Assembly: GCF_001418655.1 (NCBI RefSeq) | Contig: NZ_LIQZ01000161.1 | Location: 1-64,000 of the forward strand | Length of the DNA: 64,000 bases | DNA from: Streptomyces phaeochromogenes | GTDB taxonomy: Bacteria > Actinomycetota > Actinomycetes > Streptomycetales > Streptomycetaceae | Direction of reading: 5' to 3' | Shown: positions 61,954-64,000 of the stretch, in pieces | How the letters are laid out: the number at the start of each line of letters is the position of its first letter | Position numbering within the stretch: the stretch's first letter is position 1 | Notes under the pieces: generated by a model | Told to the model about the DNA's origin: nothing | What the model saw: the letters and a program-made list of their open reading frames with translations, nothing else | The model's database searches: none | Made by a program: the position numbers and the translations under genes

Positions 61954-62349
61954 TCATCCGGCCGCGGGGGAAAGGATGCCTGCCTTGCCCGGAGTACGGG
62001 CGAGAGCGTCGGAAAGGCGCGGGTACACCTCGAAGGCGTGGGCCAGACCGGTCAGGCGCAGCAACCGCAGAACGCTCGGGCTGCTGGTCACGAGGCGAAG
62101 CCGCCCGTCCCGGATCCTCATGCGGTTCCGGGCGCGGCACAGCGCGGCCAGACCACTGCAGTCGATGAACGTTACGGATCGCAGGTCCAGCACCAGCTCG
62201 GGACTCGGTCCGGCGGTCAGGCCATCGAGACGCACCGACAAGGGTGTTGCGGTCAGAATGTCGATCTCGCCGCACAGCCGTACAACAGTGATGTCGCCGA
62301 TGATGCGTGTGCTCAGGCGAAGCACTTGCTGTGAGCCGGGTTCGTCCAT
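61954..62349 (-). CDS. STAS-domain anti-anti-sigma factor
   Basis: The 131-residue protein starts at ATG 62349. The STAS fold is complete: VVRLCGEIDILTATPLSVRLDG, PELVLDLRSVTFIDCSGLAALCRARN, with the phosphorylatable Ser in DCSG, and RLVTSSPSVLRLLRLTGL. In partner switching the dephosphorylated form sequesters an anti-sigma ATPase. A possible upstream box (GGGCC-GTTC-GGTAC, 62386-62399) and the PP2C-ATPase at 48323 suggest a signalling pair inside the island. No cognate sigma gene is adjacent. Confidence 0.88.
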   Translation of the reverse strand: MDEPGSQQVLRLSTRIIGDITVVRLCGEIDILTATPLSVRLDGLTAGPSPELVLDLRSVTFIDCSGLAALCRARNRMRIRDGRLRLVTSSPSVLRLLRLTGLAHAFEVYPRLSDALARTPGKAGILSPAAG

Positions 62350-62385
62350 GCGCTCAGGAAATCCCGGACGGCTACGCGGAAGGTA

Positions 62386-62399
62386 GGGCCGTTCGGTAC
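62386..62399. promoter_or_regulatory. Weak OsdR/DevR-like box before STAS gene
   Basis: GGGCC-GTTC-GGTAC has one perfect and one degenerate half site, 37 bp upstream of the STAS start. It shares the GTTC spacer with the site at 52147. Confidence 0.35.
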
Positions 62400-62493
62400 C
62401 CTTTCATGCCCTTTGGGAACTTTCCCCGACGGCGCGGAGCAACGGACGAGGAGGCCGTCGCAGCGCACTGCCGGGTGCCGGTCCCGCGGTTCG

Positions 62494-63195
62494 TCAGGGC
62501 GACAGCTGGTCACGTCGCGAGGAGTCGATGCCCGATGCCGGGCCGTCCGTGTCGTCGACCCTGTGATCCAGGTGTTCCGAGACCTCGACGACGCCGTCCA
62601 CGCTGCGGCACAGCCGCACGACCACGGGAATGGTGGATCTGCGCTCAACGGTTCCGCGCAGAGTGACCCGGCCGTCCACGACGTGAGCGGTCACCGCTGT
62701 GGGCGGGATACCCAGCGTGTGCACCAGTATGTCCCCGGTGATCTCCTCGCGGATGGCGCGGTCCCCGCGCAGGAACACCCGCAGCAGGTCTCCACGGCTT
62801 ATCAAGCCGATCAGTCGGCCGCTCGCGTCCACTACCGGCAGTCGCTTGACACGATTCCGTTCCATTGCCCGGGCGGCCTCGGCCACTGTCCATTCCGGAC
62901 GGCCGGTGACGACCGGGCTGGTCATCAGCCCACCGGCCGTGGTCGCTTCGGCCCTGGCCGGTTCGGCGGGCCAGGGGTCGAGGCCGGGCCCCGCCGCCGT
63001 GTCGAGCCGGCCTGCCTCCCTGCGGAGCAGGTCCGCCTCGGACACCACTCCGACGGGGCGGTCGCCGTCGTCCACGACCGGAACCGCGGTGATGTCGTGC
63101 TCGGCGAGCAGTTTGGCCATTTCCGTGAAAGACGCGTCCTGCCGCACGCTCACGACCTCGGTTGTCATCAGTTCGCTCACGATGCGGTGCCTCAT
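62494..63195 (-). CDS. CBS-pair and BON domain protein
   Basis: ATG 63195 is the start (233 residues), because AAGGAGG at 63204-63210 sits eight bases before it; an ATG at 63216 precedes that site. CBS 1 is at about 1-60 (VSELMTTEVVSVRQDASFTEM, ITAVPVVDDGDRPVGVVSEADLL), CBS 2 at about 85-145 (AGGLMTSPVVTGRPEWTVAEA, VKRLPVVDASGRLIGLISRGDLL) and BON at about 155-215 (VTAHVVDGRVTLRGTV). It is the third such paralogue in 23 kb. It is divergent from the alcohol dehydrogenase gene across a doubly boxed region. Confidence 0.92.
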   Translation of the reverse strand: MRHRIVSELMTTEVVSVRQDASFTEMAKLLAEHDITAVPVVDDGDRPVGVVSEADLLRREAGRLDTAAGPGLDPWPAEPARAEATTAGGLMTSPVVTGRPEWTVAEAARAMERNRVKRLPVVDASGRLIGLISRGDLLRVFLRGDRAIREEITGDILVHTLGIPPTAVTAHVVDGRVTLRGTVERRSTIPVVVRLCRSVDGVVEVSEHLDHRVDDTDGPASGIDSSRRDQLSP

Positions 63196-63468
63196 GGCCC
63201 CTGCCTCCTTCGACATGGTTCTCAGCGTTCCTGCTGCCCACTGTCCGGTACCCGGGCACGGCTCTGCAGGGGCTGATCGGCCCCGCCTGCTGCCGAACGG
63301 CCCGAACCGGCCCTGCCGGTCTTCCTGAGGTGGGGGCCGACCAGCCCATGCGGGCGGCAGCCATCCCGGTCAGGCTGGACATGTGGGGCGGTACCGGTTG
63401 GCCGCAACCGGGGCCTCGCATCGAAGCGGTCACCACGGCCGGCCGGCACACCGAGGAAAGGGATCGTC
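63196..63468. promoter_or_regulatory. Divergent regulatory region with two OsdR/DevR-like boxes
   Basis: GGGCT-GATC-GGCCC (63270-63283) lies 75 bp from the CBS-BON start, and GGGCC-GACC-AGCCC (63334-63347) lies 122 bp from the dehydrogenase start. Each deviates at one base from the ideal. The 273-bp gap holds no gene. Confidence 0.62.
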
Positions 63469-64000
63469 ATGAAGGCACTCGTCTTCCACGGCCCCGGACA
63501 GTCCGCCTGGGAGGATGTCGCGGACCCCGGTATCCAGGACGCCACCGACGCGGTCGTCCGCGTCGACACCGTCACCATCTGTGGAACGGACCTGCACATC
63601 CTCAAGGGCGACGTACCCGAGGTACGTCCGGGAACGGTCCTCGGTCACGAGGCCGTCGGCGAGATCGTCGAGGTCGGCAGCGACGTACGCAGCGTCCGTC
63701 CCGGCGACCGGGTGCTCGTCTCGTGCATCACGGCGTGCGGCCGTTGCCGCTTCTGCCGGGAGGGATCGTACGGGCAGTGCCGCGGCGGAGGAGGCTGGAT
63801 CCTCGGCCACCTGATCAACGGCACGCAGGCCGAGTACGTCCGCGTGCCCCACGCCGACCTGTCCACGCACCTGCTGCCGGGCGCCTTGGACAGCAAGGAC
63901 GCCGTGCTGCTGGCCGACATCTTCCCCACGGCCTACGAGGTGGGTGTGCTGAACGGCCGCGTACGGCCCGGAGACACCGTCGCCGTCGTGGGCGCCGGTC
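63469..64000 (+). CDS. Zinc-dependent alcohol dehydrogenase (partial, runs off window)
   Basis: The gene starts at ATG 63469 behind GAGGAAAGG and is still open at the window end; 177 residues are visible. It begins MKALVFHGPGQSAWEDVADP. Catalytic zinc ligands are in TICGTDLHILKG (Cys38 region) and VLGHEAVGEIVEVG. The structural zinc cysteines are in CGRCRFCREGSYGQC. The Rossmann motif VAVVGAG is just reached. It is a medium-chain dehydrogenase of the threonine/alcohol dehydrogenase type. Together with AdhE and the boxes upstream, a role in reoxidising NADH with aldehyde is plausible. Confidence 0.93.
   Translation, partial: MKALVFHGPGQSAWEDVADPGIQDATDAVVRVDTVTICGTDLHILKGDVPEVRPGTVLGHEAVGEIVEVGSDVRSVRPGDRVLVSCITACGRCRFCREGSYGQCRGGGGWILGHLINGTQAEYVRVPHADLSTHLLPGALDSKDAVLLADIFPTAYEVGVLNGRVRPGDTVAVVGAG

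Overview
The window reads as a Streptomyces (or close actinomycete) chromosome segment. GC content is very high, GTG and TTG starts are common, GGAGG-type ribosome sites are strong, and the families are typical of the genus: DUF5753/DUF397 pairs, PP2C-type PAS phosphatases, ECF sigma factors with SnoaL tails, a Tat-exported glycosidase, and tandem universal stress proteins. No rRNA, tRNA, CRISPR array, phage or transposase was seen. The identification rests on gene content only.

About 1-27.5 kb is a mosaic of short accessory operons: an exo/endonuclease/phosphatase-family membrane protein, a flavin-type oxidoreductase pair, an NAD-dependent DNA ligase divergent from an ECF sigma factor plus SDR, an HxlR regulator divergent from an SDR/SnoaL pair, a PAS-GAF-PP2C phosphatase, and an AbaA/WhiJ-type regulatory set (anti-sigma-like ATPase, XRE-DUF5753, DUF397, DUF574 methyltransferase). 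Next come a secreted GDSL esterase, an FAD monooxygenase divergent from an XRE regulator, an ECF41-type sigma factor coupled to a carboxymuconolactone decarboxylase, a LysR/muconolactone-isomerase pair, a lone hemC and an AraC/GyrI regulator. Several divergent pairs carry conspicuous inverted repeats that look like operators.

About 27.5-39.5 kb is a carbohydrate block: a Tat-exported GH78 alpha-L-rhamnosidase, a convergent sugar ABC operon (binding protein, double ATPase, two permeases) of the YtfQRT-YjfF layout, a LacI regulator, and a divergent secreted PA14-GH2 glycosidase. One 14-bp motif, CTTCCAACGWTGTA, lies in both the ABC promoter region and the lacI/GH2 intergenic region, which suggests a single LacI regulon. 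Galactofuranose or a similar furanose is a plausible substrate.

About 40-64 kb is a stress/low-oxygen island: three CBS-BON proteins, a lone cyclic-nucleotide-binding-fold protein, four tandem universal stress proteins, phosphoketolase, a DoxX membrane protein, a PAS-PP2C-ATPase phosphatase, DUF4389 and small membrane proteins, a PNPOx-family protein, bifunctional AdhE, pyruvate phosphate dikinase, GAPDH, an Hsp20 whose reading frame appears shifted, a STAS protein and the start of a zinc alcohol dehydrogenase. Most promoter regions here carry one or two copies of a near-palindrome GGGCC-N4-GGCCC, with the same N4 architecture as the DosR/DevR box of Mycobacterium. The gene content matches what is known of OsdR/DevR regulons, so the island is probably a dormancy/hypoxia regulon. 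The response regulator itself is not in the window.

Starts were refined by ribosome site and domain fit where possible. All functional calls come from motif recognition, not database searches.
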